35,011 nucleotides of DNA, from positions 1-35,011 of the forward strand of contig JAFAQY010000105.1 of assembly GCA_019261985.1 (NCBI GenBank), read 5' to 3'. The stretch is from Bryobacterales bacterium. Its GTDB lineage: Bacteria > Acidobacteriota > Terriglobia > Bryobacterales > Bryobacteraceae. Each line of letters opens with the position of its first letter. Within the stretch, counting starts at the first letter, position 1. Shown in pieces: positions 23,996 to 32,401 of this stretch. Made by a program: the position numbers and the translations under genes. Below the pieces are notes generated by a model. That model made no database searches. It was not told the origin of the DNA and saw only the letters and a program-made list of their open reading frames with translations.

Positions 23996-25036
23996 ATGAT
24001 TTTGAAGCGAAGCTACTTCGCCGTGATTTTGACCATACTCGTGGTGAATATCGCGACCGTAGAGGCAAAGAAAAAAGGACACAAATCAGCCGGGGATGAT
24101 GTAGAAAATGCATCCCTCGGCCGTGCAGTTTTATGGACCAATCCCGGTGATATTTCCAGCCGGAATTTGTTGTATGGCCCAGGGGGCAAAGAGCATCAGC
24201 CCCATGGCGCAATGCAATTCGTAGAAGAAGACCCGGAAGGCACCAACCCCAAATTCGTGGTCCGCGATCAGGACGGAGTGAGGTGGAAGGTTAAGCTCGG
24301 CCTGGAGGCGCGGCCGGAAACCGCTGCCTCGCGTATCGTCTGGGCCGCGGGCTATTACACCAACGAAGATTACTTCATGCCTGACTTGCATGTGGACGGC
24401 ATGCCCGAACACCTCCAGCGGGGACAGGAATTCGTCGACGCAGGCGGGCTCGTACACAACGTTCGGCTGAAGCGATATTTGGAAGGCGAAAAGAAGATCG
24501 GGGAGTGGAAATGGGAGGATAACCCTTTCACGAACACGCGCGAGCTAAACGGCTTGCGCGTGATGATGGCGCTGATCAATAGCTGGGATCTGAAGGATGA
24601 AAACAACGCCATCTATGAAGAAAAATCCAACGCCGGGCGGCCCGAGCGAATATATATGATCAGCGATCTGGGGTCTTGCTTTGGCGCGCCCAATCTCACG
24701 TTTCCGCTCGGACACGCCAAGGGCGACCTGGACGTCTATCGCGGCTCCAAATTCATCGCGCACGCCGGCCCGAGTTTTATCGATTTTGCGACGCCGTCCG
24801 GCGCATCGTTGGCCGTCCAAGTTTTCAGGCCGCGCGAGGGCTTCATGCGAAGGCGGCTGGAGTGGATTGGAAAGGACGTCCCGCGCGCGGATGTAAAGTG
24901 GATCGCCGAGGTGCTGTCGCAGCTCACGCCGGAGCAGATCGCGGATGCATTTCGCGCCGCCGATTATCCTTTCGATAAGATCAACGGTTTTGTCGCGGTG
25001 GTGGTGAGCCGGATCGACGCCCTGAAGCGCATATGA
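23996..25036 (+). CDS. Exported protein of unknown function with kinase-like motifs (paralogue A)
   Basis: The protein is probably 346 residues from ATG 23996, chosen because it opens a signal peptide (MILKRSYFAVILTILVVNIA). It belongs to a family I associate with Acidobacteria but with no established function. The order of conserved spots resembles a protein or lipid kinase. A Lys-rich strand precedes an acidic helix (VRWKVKLGLEARPE, K98/K100, E105/E108). A catalytic-loop-like NSWDLKDENN has D198, K200 and N203/N204. A metal-binding-like SDLGSCFG has D224. These recall HRDLKxxN and DFG, or the HipA type N-x-D-x-H-x-x-N. The kinase assignment is my inference. The stop overlaps the start of its tandem paralogue by 4 bp. 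Only a weak ribosome binding site (AAAGAG) is present. Confidence 0.75.
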   Translation: MILKRSYFAVILTILVVNIATVEAKKKGHKSAGDDVENASLGRAVLWTNPGDISSRNLLYGPGGKEHQPHGAMQFVEEDPEGTNPKFVVRDQDGVRWKVKLGLEARPETAASRIVWAAGYYTNEDYFMPDLHVDGMPEHLQRGQEFVDAGGLVHNVRLKRYLEGEKKIGEWKWEDNPFTNTRELNGLRVMMALINSWDLKDENNAIYEEKSNAGRPERIYMISDLGSCFGAPNLTFPLGHAKGDLDVYRGSKFIAHAGPSFIDFATPSGASLAVQVFRPREGFMRRRLEWIGKDVPRADVKWIAEVLSQLTPEQIADAFRAADYPFDKINGFVAVVVSRIDALKRI

Positions 25037-26061
25037 GTCCGGCGCGAATCCTTGCTGCCTCAGCCGCGGTTTTATTTGTTCTTCCCGCCGGCGCGCATAT
25101 AAAGAAAGAACGAAAACCGTCCGCCGGGGTCCTGCGAACCGCCCCGGTGGTGAAAGTGTTGTGGCGGAACCCTTCGGATATCGCCTCGCGCAACCTCTAT
25201 TACGGACCCGGCGGAAAGCGCGATCGCCCCCATGGCCGGATGACCTTCATCAAAGAGGACCTGAACGACACCAATCCGAAATTCGACGTTCGCGATGAGG
25301 ACGGTGTGAAATGGAGGGTGAAGCTTGGCTTTGAGGCTCGCCCCGAAACCGTCGCGTCGCGGCTGGTCTGGGCAGCCGGATACTTCGCCAACGAAGATTA
25401 CTTCGTTCAAGATCTGCAAATCGCCAACATGCCGCAACATTTGCACCGCGGACAGAAACTGGTATCGCCGGACGGCTGGGTCCACAATGTCCGCTTGAAG
25501 CGGCTCCCCAAGGATGAGAAAAAGATCGGCTCCTGGAGTTGGGCGGAAAATCCATTTACCGGAACGCGGGAACTGAACGGATTGCGGGTCATGATGGCGC
25601 TGATAAACAACTGGGATCTGACGGACTGGAAGACCGCAATTTATGAGGAGAAGACAACCGGCGCGGCGGTAGAACAGATTTACATGGTCAGCGATCTGGG
25701 CGCCAGTTTCGGCACTCCGCGGCTCACCTGGCCATTGAAGCGAACCCGGGGCAATCTCGCAATGTACCGGAATTCGAAATTAATCGCCCATGAGGGACCC
25801 AGCTTTATCGATTTCACAAATCCCTCGCGTGCGTCCCTGTATCTTTTGGCGCAACCGCGTGAATACCGGCTTCGTCTTCGCCTCGACTGGATCGGCAAGC
25901 ACATTCCTCGCGGCGACGCGAAATGGATCGGAGGAGTATTGGCCCGGCTCTCGCCCGATCAGATCCGCGATGCGTTCCGCGCGGCGGGGTACTCGGAGGA
26001 CCAAATCGAGGCATTTACCGCGGCGCTGGAGAGCCGAATCTCTGAAATCCAGGATCTCTAG
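25033..26061 (+). CDS. Exported protein of unknown function, tandem paralogue B (degenerate kinase-like motif)
   Basis: A 342-residue protein with signal peptide (MSPARILAASAAVLFVLPAGAH). It aligns along its whole length with the preceding gene; shared blocks include SRNLxYGPGGK, FxVRDxDGVxW, EARPETxASR, NPFTxTRELNGLRVMMALIN and WIGKxxPRxDxKWI. The SDLGASFG motif (D221) is kept. The catalytic-loop-like segment, however, reads NNWDLTDWKT, so relative to paralogue A the Lys (K200) becomes T197 and the two Asn become K200/T201, while D195 remains. If the family is kinase-like, this copy may be inactive or regulatory. The ATGA overlap with gene A implies coupled translation. The function is unknown. 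Confidence 0.75.
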   Translation: MSPARILAASAAVLFVLPAGAHIKKERKPSAGVLRTAPVVKVLWRNPSDIASRNLYYGPGGKRDRPHGRMTFIKEDLNDTNPKFDVRDEDGVKWRVKLGFEARPETVASRLVWAAGYFANEDYFVQDLQIANMPQHLHRGQKLVSPDGWVHNVRLKRLPKDEKKIGSWSWAENPFTGTRELNGLRVMMALINNWDLTDWKTAIYEEKTTGAAVEQIYMVSDLGASFGTPRLTWPLKRTRGNLAMYRNSKLIAHEGPSFIDFTNPSRASLYLLAQPREYRLRLRLDWIGKHIPRGDAKWIGGVLARLSPDQIRDAFRAAGYSEDQIEAFTAALESRISEIQDL

Positions 26062-26228
26062 TCCTGATTTCGCAAGCGGGTGCGTGTAAAAACTTCTGGA
26101 TCGATCCCCGTTTGCGAACGGAAATCATTCGATTTCAACACCAAAAATGTTGGCAAAGCAGGTGCACCTCCGCTCTCTGCGGCGCCATTTGCGGGTGATT
26201 GTTGACGAGCGCTGCGTGGAGGGTGGCG

Positions 26229-26876
26229 ATGCATCACAAAAGTCTGGTAGCGATCGGATTGATACCTCTGATAATGAGTCCGGTTCTCGCCGCGAAAGAT
26301 CCGGACGATGATACACGGCCGGCAGCTAAGCACGGCGTCCGAGGATTCATTCGAGGAACGTTCACGCCGACCGCCATCGGGATGGCTGGATTAGGGGCGG
26401 GAATCAATCAGGGCACCGACACACCTCACGAATGGGGGCAAGGCGCGGCGGGATTTGGGCGGCGGTTTGCATCGGCGATGGGTAAACACATCATCGGCCA
26501 CGGGATTCATTACGCAGTGTCCCGAGCGTTGCATGAGGAAATCGATTACCGGCCGTCCGGCAAGACCGGTTTCGCACCCAGGTTGGAGTACGCGCTTCTT
26601 AGCACGGTAATTACCCGTAAAACCACCACCGGCGACAAAACGATCAATGCAGGCGAACTTGCCGGCGCATTCGGAAGCGGATTGATTTCCCGGGCCTGGC
26701 AACCGGCCAGCACCGCGTCGATAGCGCATGGTTTCGCATCCGGAGGAATATCGTTGGGCGTAAATGCCGGATTGCACGTCACGCGCGAGTTCTGGCCTGA
26801 AATCCGCCATCCTCATCAGCACCAGCATCGGGGGCCTGTGGCGCCCGCCATCGCCGCGGATGCAGATAGTCGTTAA
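26229..26876 (+). CDS. Exported Gly-rich protein of unknown function
   Basis: The protein is probably 215 residues from ATG 26229, preceded by GGAGGGTGG; an in-frame extension to 26199 has no ribosome binding site. The signal peptide is SLVAIGLIPLIMSPVLA. The mature part has alternating small-residue and amphipathic stretches (GMAGLGAGINQG, GAAGFGRRFASAMGKHI, ELAGAFGSGLISRAW) and a His-rich end (HPHQHQHRG). These suggest membrane association or a small beta/helix-hairpin envelope protein. I do not recognise a named domain. The coding end overlaps the trehalase start by 17 bp. It is part of the plus-strand series of exported proteins. Confidence 0.7.
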   Translation: MHHKSLVAIGLIPLIMSPVLAAKDPDDDTRPAAKHGVRGFIRGTFTPTAIGMAGLGAGINQGTDTPHEWGQGAAGFGRRFASAMGKHIIGHGIHYAVSRALHEEIDYRPSGKTGFAPRLEYALLSTVITRKTTTGDKTINAGELAGAFGSGLISRAWQPASTASIAHGFASGGISLGVNAGLHVTREFWPEIRHPHQHQHRGPVAPAIAADADSR

Positions 26877-28407
26877 AAACCAAGCTTGCTCGTCGGTCCA
26901 GGAGGTCCGGCGCTATATAGAAAATTCTTGGAGTGCGCTGCGGCGCACCGAAGCGTCGGTAGTGAAGTTCGGAAACGATATTAAGGTTGCAGCCGACGAA
27001 CGTGTGCGGGTCTACGTGCCTCCCAATGTTTCGCCAGAGGCGATCGCGGACCGGTTCCGCAATCAACTCGATTCAAGCGACTTTCAAAAGATGGAAGTGC
27101 TGCAGCTGCCGGAGCGCGGCGAGCCTTCCAAGCCCGGGCTTCTGTACCTGCCTAACCCTTATATCGTCCCCGGCGGGCGATTCAACGAGATGTATGGTTG
27201 GGACAGCTATTTCATCGTTCGCGGCCTTCTTCAGGACGGGCAAATAGAACTGGCGAAGGGCATGACGGACAATCTGATCTTCGAAGTCCGGCACTATGGC
27301 AAAGTCCTAAATGCCAATCGAACTTATTATCTGACCCGCTCGCAACCGCCGTTTCTTTCTTCGATGGTGCGCGAGGTCTACGGCCGGACTCATGATCGGG
27401 CATGGCTCCAGGACACCATTCCCGCGCTCGAAGATTACTATCGCTATTGGACCAGCGAGCCACACCTCACCCCCGAGACGGGACTGTCGCGCTACGAAGG
27501 TGGCGCGGACACACCCGCGCCGGAAGTGCTGGCGAGCGAGAGCGATATTCACGGGCGGAACGACTACGAGCGCATACGGCGTTATTTCAGCACCCACAAT
27601 GTCGAGACCTATCAAAAGTCGCGCTTCTATGATGAGGCGACCGGCCAATTAACGCCGCTTTTCTACCGCGCTGACCGCGCGATGAGGGAATCGGGATTCG
27701 ACCCTTCCAGCCGCTTCGGTCCGTTCAGCGCGGCCATTCTCGACTACAATCCCGTCGATCTGAACTCGCTCCTCTACCTTATGGAGACCGATGTCGCGGC
27801 AATTCACAAGGAACTGGGGCGCGCTGGCGAAGCGGGCGATTGGACTGCGCGAGCGCAGCGCCGCGCGGAGGCAATCAACCGCTTGATGTGGGACGAGCCG
27901 GCGGGCCTGTTTTTCGATTACGATTTGCGCAATCACCGGCGCTCGCACTATAAGTTCCTAACCGCTATCTACCCTCTATGGACGGGTCTGGCGTCACAAG
28001 AGCAGGCCTCACGGGTGAACCGGAATCTGGCGCTGTTTGATCGGCCCGGCGGTCTTCAGACCAGCGCCCATCGCAGCGGCGATCAATGGGACGCGCCGTT
28101 CGGCTGGGCGCCGCTTCAACTGATCGCCGCGGAGGGCCTCCGCCGCTACGGCTTTGACCATGCCGCGGACCGCATCTCCATCGAGTTTCTGTCGATGCTG
28201 GTTCAGGACTTTCGGAAGCATAAAACTTTGCGAGAGAAATACGACGTGGTCACCTTGCGATCGGATCTCGCCGCTGGGCTCAAGTTCGGCTATTCCAGTA
28301 ACGAGGTCGGATTTGGTTGGACGAATGCCGTTTTTGAAGTGCTTTACGCCGAATTTTCGCCCTCCGCGCGCGAGCACCTGAACCAGACTTGCAGGACCGG
28401 GCACTGA
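26860..28407 (+). CDS. treF: Trehalase, GH37 family (cytoplasmic)
   Basis: The protein is probably 515 residues from ATG 26860. A longer ORF to 26764 would overlap the previous gene by over 100 bp and has no extra family sequence. It hydrolyses trehalose to two glucose. GH37 signatures are PGGRFNEMYGWDSYF and QWDAPFGWAPLQ. The catalytic acid region is ESGFDPSSRFG, and the catalytic-base region near the end is NEVGFGWTNAV. No signal peptide is seen, so it is assigned to the cytoplasm (TreF-like), unlike its exported neighbours. No good ribosome binding site precedes the ATG; the 17-bp overlap suggests translational coupling. A conserved-looking YIENSWSALRRTE starts the enzyme proper. Confidence 0.92.
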   Translation: MQIVVKNQACSSVQEVRRYIENSWSALRRTEASVVKFGNDIKVAADERVRVYVPPNVSPEAIADRFRNQLDSSDFQKMEVLQLPERGEPSKPGLLYLPNPYIVPGGRFNEMYGWDSYFIVRGLLQDGQIELAKGMTDNLIFEVRHYGKVLNANRTYYLTRSQPPFLSSMVREVYGRTHDRAWLQDTIPALEDYYRYWTSEPHLTPETGLSRYEGGADTPAPEVLASESDIHGRNDYERIRRYFSTHNVETYQKSRFYDEATGQLTPLFYRADRAMRESGFDPSSRFGPFSAAILDYNPVDLNSLLYLMETDVAAIHKELGRAGEAGDWTARAQRRAEAINRLMWDEPAGLFFDYDLRNHRRSHYKFLTAIYPLWTGLASQEQASRVNRNLALFDRPGGLQTSAHRSGDQWDAPFGWAPLQLIAAEGLRRYGFDHAADRISIEFLSMLVQDFRKHKTLREKYDVVTLRSDLAAGLKFGYSSNEVGFGWTNAVFEVLYAEFSPSAREHLNQTCRTGH

Positions 28408-28441
28408 AACTTCGGGCAGGCTGATCGCGTCAAAAAGGCAA

Positions 28442-29011
28442 ATGAAATTGTTTCCCTGTGCCCGCGTGGCCTCTATCGCGACATTTGTGGTTTCTTTTTC
28501 TTTCCCGGTCTTTTCCGCGTCTTCCGTGGAAGCGCCGGGTGTTACAAATTTTCATCAGATCAACGATCGCGTGTATCGGGGGGCCCAGCCAACCGCTGAA
28601 GGTTTCGCCAGCTTGGCGAAACTCGGCGTAAAGACGATCGTCGACCTACGCGGTAAGGACGAGCGCCGGGAAGTGGAGCGTCAGATCGTCGAAGCGGATG
28701 GAATGAAATATGTGAACTTGCCGATGAAAGGCATGACCACTCCCGCGGACGAGCAAGTCGCGAAAGCGCTGGCTCTGCTGGAGGACAGCTCCGCGGGCCC
28801 GGTGTTCGTGCATTGCCAGCGAGGCGCCGACCGCACGGGAGCGGTTATGGCCATTTATCGCATTGAGCACGACCACTGGTCGAACTCGGATGCCCTGAAA
28901 GAGGCGAAATCTTTCGGTATGAGCCCCTTTCAGCGCGCGATAGAGCATTACGTGCTGCGCTTCCAGCCGGCTCAGTTGTCGGCTTGGATTGTGGCACCGA
29001 CAATACAGTAA
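28442..29011 (+). CDS. Exported dual-specificity/tyrosine phosphatase-like protein
   Basis: A 189-residue protein with a signal peptide (FPCARVASIATFVVSFSFPVFSA). The phosphatase P-loop is VFVHCQRGADRTG (C125, R131 of Cys-x5-Arg), and VDLRG (D68) and the opening VYRGAQPTAEGFASL are typical of bacterial DSP-like enzymes acting on phosphotyrosine, phosphoinositides or other phosphate esters. It lies 34 bp after the trehalase gene on the same strand. An exported phosphatase a short distance from the exported kinase-like pair suggests phosphate-based signalling or modification outside the cytoplasm, but this is conjecture. The family call is firm. Confidence 0.88.
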   Translation: MKLFPCARVASIATFVVSFSFPVFSASSVEAPGVTNFHQINDRVYRGAQPTAEGFASLAKLGVKTIVDLRGKDERREVERQIVEADGMKYVNLPMKGMTTPADEQVAKALALLEDSSAGPVFVHCQRGADRTGAVMAIYRIEHDHWSNSDALKEAKSFGMSPFQRAIEHYVLRFQPAQLSAWIVAPTIQ

Positions 29012-29038
29012 AGATTAAGCGAAACAGCTCCAGAAGTT

Positions 29039-29058
29039 GGACAAGCTTGGGCTTGTCC
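29039..29058. repeat. Palindromic repeat unit D between convergent genes
   Basis: A single unit GGACAAGC (29039-29046), TTGG, GCTTGTCC (29051-29058) of the family also found at three junctions in the nitrate operon. It lies in the 83-bp gap between the convergent phosphatase and ABC exporter genes, where it might act as a weak terminator hairpin for either. Confidence 0.85.
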
Positions 29059-29094
29059 TACTTCCGCCACAGCGGGCTGTGTGCCAATTCTGTT

Positions 29095-30885
29095 TTAAGC
29101 CGCGGAGATTAAGGACGGCTGGACTTGCAGTTCGTACAACTCCGCGTACAAACCGCCCGCCTGCACTAGTTGATCGTGCGTTCCCCTCTCGATGATCTCG
29201 CCTTTATCGATCACGAAAATAATATTCGCGCGCTGAATCGTAGAAAGGCGATGCGCAATCACGATAGATGTCCTGCCCTCCATCAGCCGGTCGAGAGCCT
29301 CAAAGACCAGCTTCTCCGACTCGGCATCCAGCCCGGTGCTGGGCTCGTCCAAAATGAGAATCGGCGCATCGCGAATAATCGCGCGGGCGATTGCGATCCG
29401 CTGCCGCTGGCCGCCGGATAGAGTGACGCCTCGCTCGCCCACGATTGTGTCGTAGCCCTGCGGCAAGCGGTCGATGAACTCCTTGGCGTTGGCCAGCTCG
29501 GCCGCGCGCAGGATTTCCGCCCGCGTCGCCTCCGGCTTGCCGTAGGCGATATTGTTCCAAACCGTTCCGTGGAACAGTAGCGTTTCTTGAAGCACGAACC
29601 CAATGTGCTGCCGCAACGAGCGTTGCGTGAAAGAGCGGATGTCGGATCCATCGATCTTCACCACCCCGGATGCCGGATCATAAAACCGCGGGATCAAGCT
29701 GATGATCGTGGATTTTCCCGCGCCCGTGCGGCCCACCAGCGCGGCGAGCTGCCCCGGCTCGATTTTCAGGTCCACATTCTTGAGAATGGGACAATCTTCC
29801 TGATACTGGAAGTTGACGCGCGCGAACTCGATTCTGCCCTTGAGACTTCCTGCTCGGCGCGCACTGGGCAGATCCCGGATCTCGCCGTCGGTGTTCAGCA
29901 CTTCGCGAATGCGCTCGAATCCGACGGATGCTTTCGAATATGTGTCCGTCATCTTCGAAAGTTCCTGCATCGGTTTGTACATCTTGCCCAGGTACAACAC
30001 GAATACTACAAGAGCTCCCGCCGAGAGGCCGTTGCCCATCGACATGCGCGCTCCGAACCACAGGACGAGACAGGTACCCACGGCAACGATAATCTCCACG
30101 ATCGGCGCGAGTTTGGCCTTAAGACTCCGCGCCCGCAGGGCGATTTCGATGCCCTCGAGACTTTCTTCCTCCAGCCGGCGCTGCTCGTACTCCTCACGCG
30201 CGAAGGCCTTCACGACGCGGATTGACGAAAGCACCTCCTGGATAACGGAAACGATCTCGCCCTCTTTCTTACGGACCTCCCGGGATGCTTTCTTGATGCG
30301 CCGCGTGTACGAATACACGACCAAAAACAGCACCGGCGCTACGGAGAGAGCGATCAGCGTAAACCGCCAGTTGAGGTAAAGCATTACCCCGACCATTCCC
30401 ACCAGCGTGAGGCCGTTGATGAAGACGCCCAGCATACCCGACGCGATGAAACTCTGGATGGCGTCTATGTCACTGGTAACGCGGCTGATCAGGTCGCCTG
30501 TCCGAGTGTGGTCGTGGTAGGACAACGAGAGGCGCTGGATGTGCGAATAAAGGATGCGCCGGAGCTCGTGCATCACCCATTGGGAAACGCTTGTGGTGAC
30601 GTATTTTTCGGTGTAAGAGCAGATAGCTCCGATTACCGCAATCGCCAGAACCGCAAGTACGGCGAATTTCAGAATCGCGAGCTTGTCGTCGCCGATATAT
30701 GTGAGGACAAAATTCTGAGGCGGAGCGGGAAGCGCCTTCGAGCGCAAGACATTATCGAGTACGACCTTAAGAGGCCAAGGCTCCAGTAGATTTGCAACAC
30801 CTTCCCCGATCACCGCCACGAAGCCTATAGCCAAGGCTTTGGAATGCGGCTTCAGCAACTCCGCGAAGTTTAGCCCTTTTATCAT
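29095..30885 (-). CDS. ABC exporter half-transporter (MsbA-like, TMD-NBD)
   Basis: A 596-residue fused exporter. Residues about 20-310 are the transmembrane domain with six helices. From about 340 on is the nucleotide-binding domain with Walker A GRTGAGKST, Q-loop FVLQETLLF, signature LSGGQRQRIAIA, Walker B ILILDEPSTGLD and switch His in VIAHRLST. Such homodimers move lipids, peptides or drugs across the inner membrane; the substrate is not evident. The start overlaps the stop of the HEAT-repeat gene by 4 bp. It is the last gene of the minus-strand group that begins with the OmpA-like gene. Confidence 0.92.
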   Translation of the reverse strand: MIKGLNFAELLKPHSKALAIGFVAVIGEGVANLLEPWPLKVVLDNVLRSKALPAPPQNFVLTYIGDDKLAILKFAVLAVLAIAVIGAICSYTEKYVTTSVSQWVMHELRRILYSHIQRLSLSYHDHTRTGDLISRVTSDIDAIQSFIASGMLGVFINGLTLVGMVGVMLYLNWRFTLIALSVAPVLFLVVYSYTRRIKKASREVRKKEGEIVSVIQEVLSSIRVVKAFAREEYEQRRLEEESLEGIEIALRARSLKAKLAPIVEIIVAVGTCLVLWFGARMSMGNGLSAGALVVFVLYLGKMYKPMQELSKMTDTYSKASVGFERIREVLNTDGEIRDLPSARRAGSLKGRIEFARVNFQYQEDCPILKNVDLKIEPGQLAALVGRTGAGKSTIISLIPRFYDPASGVVKIDGSDIRSFTQRSLRQHIGFVLQETLLFHGTVWNNIAYGKPEATRAEILRAAELANAKEFIDRLPQGYDTIVGERGVTLSGGQRQRIAIARAIIRDAPILILDEPSTGLDAESEKLVFEALDRLMEGRTSIVIAHRLSTIQRANIIFVIDKGEIIERGTHDQLVQAGGLYAELYELQVQPSLISAA

Positions 30886-31739
30886 TTACGGCGGGGCAGC
30901 ACCGCTGTTGCGGCCGGCCCGCTAGTTTCGGATCCTCCTTGAGGTAGTTTTATGATTGAAGCGGCCGCGAGGTACCGCACGGCCTGATGATCGTCGGTGA
31001 GCAGCGGCACCAGCTTCATCGTGGAATCGCGGTTGCCGCGTTCGCCAAGCGCCTTCGCCGCGGCGCCCCGAACCTCCGGATTCTTATCGGAAAGCGCCCA
31101 TTCCAAAAATTCCAGGGCCGCCGGATCGGTATCTTCCCCGAAATACTCCACCACTGCCGCGCGGCCTGAGGGCCCGCCCTTGAGCTTTAATATTTCCTGC
31201 ACGGCGTCGATTGCCGGCCCCCCAGGCCCCGCGACTTCCCTGGCCGCCATGAATGCAAGCTGTTCAGGGCGCAGTCTGTGCTTGGCGTCCTTTAGCGCCT
31301 TTTGCATCTTCGTCGGAGTCTCCCTCCGCTCTCCAACTAGAATTTGTTCAAAGATGTCCCGCGCCGTCGCGGTGTCGCCAAGGTTCCACAGCGCCTTCGC
31401 TGCGCTGAACGCAACTTCCGGTTTGTCGTCCAACGCCGTCCGCAAGTCCGGAATCGCTTCCGGCGATCCGATCTGCCCCAATGCATCGGCCGCGGTCTGG
31501 CGCACCAGAATGTCTTTGTCGTTGGCGAGTCGATCTTTGGCCGCCTGCACCGCGCGAGGATCGCCGTGGATGGTTCCGGCGGCTGAGAGCGCTTCTTTAC
31601 GGTGAGCGCCGTCGCTGTTCTCAAGCCCGGCCTTGAGTGTTTGCCACGCTAGATTACTGTAATCCGCCGGCGGCTGAGCAAAAGTAACCGGGAGAAATAC
31701 CGCGGCTGCGATGGCGATCTGGCGAAAATTAGTTGCCAT
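30882..31739 (-). CDS. Exported HEAT-repeat protein
   Basis: The protein is probably 285 residues from ATG 31739, which opens a signal peptide (MATNFRQIAIAAAVFLPVTFAQ); a longer frame to 31775 would bury it. At least four HEAT/PBS-lyase-like repeats are visible, such as LVRQTAADALGQIGSPEAIP, VAFSAAKALWNLGDTATA, EVRGAAAKALGERGNRDS and AVRYLAAASIIKL. These form a helical solenoid used for protein binding. It overlaps the upstream gene by 11 bp and the ABC exporter gene by 4 bp, so the three are likely translated from one mRNA. The partner is unknown. Confidence 0.85.
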   Translation of the reverse strand: MATNFRQIAIAAAVFLPVTFAQPPADYSNLAWQTLKAGLENSDGAHRKEALSAAGTIHGDPRAVQAAKDRLANDKDILVRQTAADALGQIGSPEAIPDLRTALDDKPEVAFSAAKALWNLGDTATARDIFEQILVGERRETPTKMQKALKDAKHRLRPEQLAFMAAREVAGPGGPAIDAVQEILKLKGGPSGRAAVVEYFGEDTDPAALEFLEWALSDKNPEVRGAAAKALGERGNRDSTMKLVPLLTDDHQAVRYLAAASIIKLPQGGSETSGPAATAVLPRRK

Positions 31740-32031
31740 TGACTTCGATAGAAACAATTTCGGACGTGGTGACATGCAAGCCCTCCTCGGGCCGGCCGAA
31801 CACTAGGTGCATCCCCTTGCCGATGAAGCCTGGCTCCAGATGATCGTTATCGCGCGTGGAGCCTTCCAGCGTCATTTCAAGCGGCACGGGGCAGACCGAA
31901 GGATGACCCGAAATCCGTACCGCGTCCCCGGAGATGCACTCAATCCGGTATGGCCGGTTTCGCGTCTCCACGTTAATGACTGTGCCTGGCGATAAGCTCG
32001 GCACGAATAAGCAATCCGCCACCTGCTGCAT
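31729..32031 (-). CDS. Small protein of unknown function
   Basis: The protein is probably 100 residues from ATG 32031, which has TGGAGGT 6 nt upstream. The chain starts MQQVADCLFVPSLSPGTVIN. It is beta-rich in appearance (VINVETRNRPYRIECI, GMHLVFGRP, TTSEIVSIEVNGN) and has no signal peptide or membrane segment. I do not recognise the family. The strong ribosome binding site and the 11-bp overlap with the HEAT gene support a real, coupled gene. Confidence 0.7.
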   Translation of the reverse strand: MQQVADCLFVPSLSPGTVINVETRNRPYRIECISGDAVRISGHPSVCPVPLEMTLEGSTRDNDHLEPGFIGKGMHLVFGRPEEGLHVTTSEIVSIEVNGN

Positions 32032-32053
32032 GTTGCACCTCCACAAGCCCACC

Positions 32054-32103
32054 GTGGGGCGGGCTTCAGCCTACGGGTATCCCGCGCTGAACGCCCGCCC
32101 CGC
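32054..32103. repeat. Long imperfect palindrome, 15-bp arms, between small protein and YtxH-like genes
   Basis: GGGGCGGGC-TTCAGC (32056-32070) pairs with GCTGAA-c-GCCCGCCCC (32086-32101) with one bulged base. The 15-nt centre contains CGGG-TAT-CCCG (32074-32084). It lies between the stop of the YtxH-like gene and the start of the next minus-strand gene. No T run follows. It may be a second REP-like element, a processing site or a Rho-independent-like attenuator. Confidence 0.8.
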
Positions 32104-32110
32104 TACCTCG

Positions 32111-32383
32111 CTATGCGTTCACGCGCTGACTATATGCGCGCCTTCCAGCATCCCAACCAGCCGCCACGGCTCCGGCTTGGCTCGCGATTGCATCCGAGCC
32201 CTTCCGCGCCAAGCCCACCGCTTGGTCGCGCAAATCAGACCCGGATTTTTTCATGTACTGTGCACCGCGAGCGGCCTTTACCTTTATTTGGCGCCGCATC
32301 CTGTAGCCGGGATGCGGCGTCATCAGCATCGCCACTCCACCGCCTATTCCGATTCCTGCCAGAAATGTAAAGAACGTCTTCAT
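32111..32383 (-). CDS. YtxH-like small membrane protein
   Basis: A 90-residue protein with one N-terminal Gly-rich hydrophobic segment (TFLAGIGIGGGVAMLMTP) followed by a basic, helical, charged tail (RRQIKVKAARGAQYM, SDLRDQAVGLARKG). This is the layout of YtxH-domain proteins, envelope or stress-associated proteins of unclear action. It begins 18 bp after the OmpA-like gene. The family call is by overall pattern. Confidence 0.7.
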   Translation of the reverse strand: MKTFFTFLAGIGIGGGVAMLMTPHPGYRMRRQIKVKAARGAQYMKKSGSDLRDQAVGLARKGSDAIASQAGAVAAGWDAGRRAYSQRVNA

Positions 32384-32401
32384 GGATTTGATTTCCTCTC
32401 A

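Noticed and set aside
26108-26121. CCGTT-TGCG-AACGG dyad after the kinase-like pair as a terminator
   Set aside because: The stem is only five pairs and no T run follows.
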